The position numbers were made by a program, and so were the translations under genes. Source: Anaerolineae bacterium (GTDB lineage: Bacteria; Chloroflexota; Anaerolineae; Aggregatilineales; Phototrophicaceae). Taken from it: a stretch of DNA of 64,000 nucleotides. Location: assembly GCA_022823165.1 (NCBI GenBank), contig JAJDXR010000064.1:1-64000 (forward strand). The letters are read 5' to 3'. The notes beneath the pieces are model-generated. The model made no database searches. It was not told the origin of the DNA and was given only the letters and a program-made list of their open reading frames with translations. Positions 62,391 to 64,000 of this stretch are shown in pieces (within the stretch, counting starts at the first letter, position 1; every line of letters begins with the position of its first letter).

Positions 62391-63080
62391 TCATCCTGGA
62401 TCTTTCAAATATATCGGCCGGACCTCCGCGGCCGGGAATGGGCGCTCCTCTGGAATATGGCGGTTTTCGCGCAGGCGGCGCCAGGCGAGCTCGGCCAGGC
62501 GCCCGGCGCGGCGCAGACGATCGGCGGGTGGCGGCAAGTCGATATGCGCGCCGGCTTGCTGGGCGGCGCTGATGGCTTTTAAGCCGGCGCTCGAGATTTC
62601 GCCGCTGATGGTGAACGGCGGCCGGCAGGCGGACAGCAGTTCCTCCCAAGTGCTGATCTCGGCCGGTCGCCTCAAAATCCAGGAGCCGGTGCCCGGCGCG
62701 TATTTGGCCCAGATGACGCGGCTGCGCCCGGCCGGCGCCGTCGCGATAAGCGGCTGCGTGGCGCGGGCGGCTTCATGCGCTTCGAGCGTGATCTCCAGGG
62801 TGGTCAGCGGCGCCAGCGGCAAGTCGTGGACCGCCGCCATGCCTTTTGCCAGCGCCACGCCGATGCGCAGGCCGGTGTAGGAACCGGGGCCGACGGCAAC
62901 AGCCAGGGCTTGCAGGTCCGCCATGCTTACATCGGCCTGCCGCATGAACTGGTCTATCATGGGCGCCAGCAGCGCGCTGTGCTTGCGACCGGCGTCCAGC
63001 GACCACTCAGCCCGCAGCGCCTGCCCGTCGTGCAGGGCGATGCTGAGCATATTTGTTGCGGTGTCGATTGCCAAGAGCAT
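62391..63080 (-). CDS. tsaB: tRNA threonylcarbamoyladenosine biosynthesis protein TsaB
   Basis: A 229-residue ASKHA-fold protein of the t6A37 tRNA modification complex. LLAIDTATNMLSIAL is the N-terminal ATPase-like strand and VAVGPGSYTGLRIGVALAKGMA is the YeaZ/TsaB hallmark. It is catalytically degenerate as in other TsaB. Lies 17 bp after tsaE, a common pairing. Confidence 0.96.
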   Translation of the reverse strand: MLLAIDTATNMLSIALHDGQALRAEWSLDAGRKHSALLAPMIDQFMRQADVSMADLQALAVAVGPGSYTGLRIGVALAKGMAAVHDLPLAPLTTLEITLEAHEAARATQPLIATAPAGRSRVIWAKYAPGTGSWILRRPAEISTWEELLSACRPPFTISGEISSAGLKAISAAQQAGAHIDLPPPADRLRRAGRLAELAWRRLRENRHIPEERPFPAAEVRPIYLKDPG

Positions 63081-63097
63081 AATATGCCGCTTCTACG

Positions 63098-63601
63098 TTA
63101 TACGGATATTTGCGGGTCGCGCCGCAAGGCGTCCAGAAGCGCTGCGTAGCGCGCTCCCTGCGCGAAAAAGCTAAGCTCGCGCCCTTCGCCGTCGAGCAGT
63201 TCAATATCGATCCAGAGATACGCTTGCGGCAGGATTTCGCGAATGCGCTCGGGCCATTCCATGATGACGATATTTTCGCTGTCCAGCAAGTCGTCGAGTC
63301 CCAGCGAGTCGGCTTCGCTGGGTCCGCTTAGGCGATAGAGATCAATATGCGCAAGCTGCTGCTGGTCTTGGCTGCGCCGATGCTGGCGCGCCAGATTGTA
63401 GGTCGGGCTGGTCAGGGCGGGGACAGCGCCCCAACCCGCGCCGATGCCGCGACTGAGTACAGTCTTGCCCGCGCCGAGCGTACCTGAAAGGCAGATGACA
63501 TCAGCGGGTTGCAGCCGCCGCCCAAGCGCCGCGCCGATGGCTTCCGTGCGCTGAGGCGTCGCGCTAATCAGACGCAATTGCATGTCTCCGGCCATATCCA
63601 T
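63098..63601 (-). CDS. tsaE: tRNA threonylcarbamoyladenosine biosynthesis ATPase TsaE
   Basis: A 167-residue P-loop ATPase of the t6A pathway. GTLGAGKT at 40-47 is Walker A, then SPTYNLARQH and HIDLYRLSG with the TsaE-specific HxDxYR motif, and VIMEWPERI. Three Met codons near the start are possible; 63601, 63595 or 63583. The longer frame to 63751 is repeat-derived and was rejected. Confidence 0.95.
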   Translation of the reverse strand: MDMAGDMQLRLISATPQRTEAIGAALGRRLQPADVICLSGTLGAGKTVLSRGIGAGWGAVPALTSPTYNLARQHRRSQDQQQLAHIDLYRLSGPSEADSLGLDDLLDSENIVIMEWPERIREILPQAYLWIDIELLDGEGRELSFFAQGARYAALLDALRRDPQISV

Positions 63602-64000
63602 TGTTATGCGCGTTTGTTGTGGCCATTCAAAGTCGCTGACATCAAGACCAGGAGCGGCTAATTCTGTGGACTTGAAACTCCGCCAAATATAGAAAAAATC
63701 TCTGTGACCTCGGTGTTCTCTGTGGTGAAAAAACCTGTGTCCTGTTCGCAAAGAGAATTATATCCACGATAATCGCCACTCCCTCAAGACTCATTGCGAT
63801 AGGCAGTCAAGCATGGTGACTCTGCCATTGAGAAGCGCGTCAAGAATGCAGCGACCAGCTTGAGAGCGACACTCAGCAGCAGCAACCGGATGAAGAGAGC
63901 TTGAATTGGCCGTGAGGCGTTTGCCGAGCGCATAGTATATCCATTGGGCGACATATCAGGACGATATTATATCAAGCGCCGGGGAAAGGCAGCGGTGAAA
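63602..64000. other. Non-coding right edge with dispersed repeat
   Basis: About 63690-63780 carries CTCTGTGACCTCGGTGTTCTCTGTGG-like (fragments CTCTGTGACC, TTCTCTGTGG) repeat matter and the motif ATCGCCACTCCC seen as a repeat end elsewhere. 63781-64000 has no supported gene; an upstream region of tsaE or the edge of another locus. Confidence 0.55.

Noticed and set aside
63602..63751. 50-residue N-terminal extension of TsaE
   Set aside because: Encoded by dispersed repeat DNA (HREHRGHRDFF is a typical translation of the CTCTGTG repeat).
1..64000. tRNA, rRNA, CRISPR arrays, insertion sequences
   Set aside because: No T-loop-like motifs in cloverleaf context, no regularly spaced repeats and no transposase or integrase motifs were found on reading the gaps. 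The REP-like palindromes are irregularly dispersed and are not a CRISPR.

Overview
The window reads as chromosomal DNA of a free-living, probably heterotrophic bacterium, most likely a Chloroflexota (Anaerolineae-like) lineage. That placement is inference. It rests on three things: many sugar and peptide ABC importers without local ATPases, a zinc-finger/membrane protein between nadK and recN, and a deazaflavin-type (F420) oxidoreductase. No rRNA, tRNA, CRISPR array, transposase or prophage structure was seen.

Layout. 0.4-3.5 kb: a sulfatase and a divergent Baeyer-Villiger-type monooxygenase. 3.5-6.5 kb: an AT-richer gene for a 970-residue protein that joins an N-terminal SAM-methyltransferase-like domain to a reverse transcriptase and a long helical C-terminus; this is the best candidate for an undescribed (probably anti-phage) system. 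6.5-15.7 kb: a carbohydrate block (enolase-superfamily dehydratase, sugar-nucleotide-type epimerase, GH2 glycosidase, sugar ABC importer, glycerol-1-phosphate-dehydrogenase-like enzyme). 16.5-19.2 kb: a secreted four-repeat protein and a Fic protein. 19.5-31.4 kb: acyl-CoA dehydrogenase, tandem MFS paralogues, an Lpl-type ABC importer and an FtsX/HlyD export pair. 31.6-32.4 kb: an AT-rich two-gene cassette with a DUF2335-like membrane protein. 32.5-37.6 kb: thioredoxin reductase, small proteins, recN, a zinc-finger membrane protein and nadK. 38-45.2 kb: a substrate-binding protein and a pstSCAB phosphate importer whose PstC carries an inserted, circularly permuted PstS-like domain. 45.4-49.6 kb: peptide importer genes. 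49.9-53 kb: recA and a HEPN-pentapeptide-repeat fusion. 53.2-63.6 kb: surE, a CARDB lipoprotein, coaBC, an SRPBCC protein, a secreted HNH nuclease interrupted by a G14 tract, a MoxR ATPase, a DDN-like protein, an ALDH7-like dehydrogenase, tsaB and tsaE.

Two themes stand out. First, single AT-rich genes or small cassettes (RT-methyltransferase, Fic, DUF2335 cassette, HEPN-pentapeptide, HNH nuclease) are dropped one by one between GC-rich housekeeping and transport genes, as expected for scattered accessory or defence acquisitions. Second, nearly every larger gap holds members of a few dispersed repeat families: REP-like palindromes beginning GTAGGGGCG, a roughly 290-bp element with an almost full-length inverted copy 25 kb away, and two further shared blocks. 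Functions are assigned from motifs read by eye; no database search was possible.
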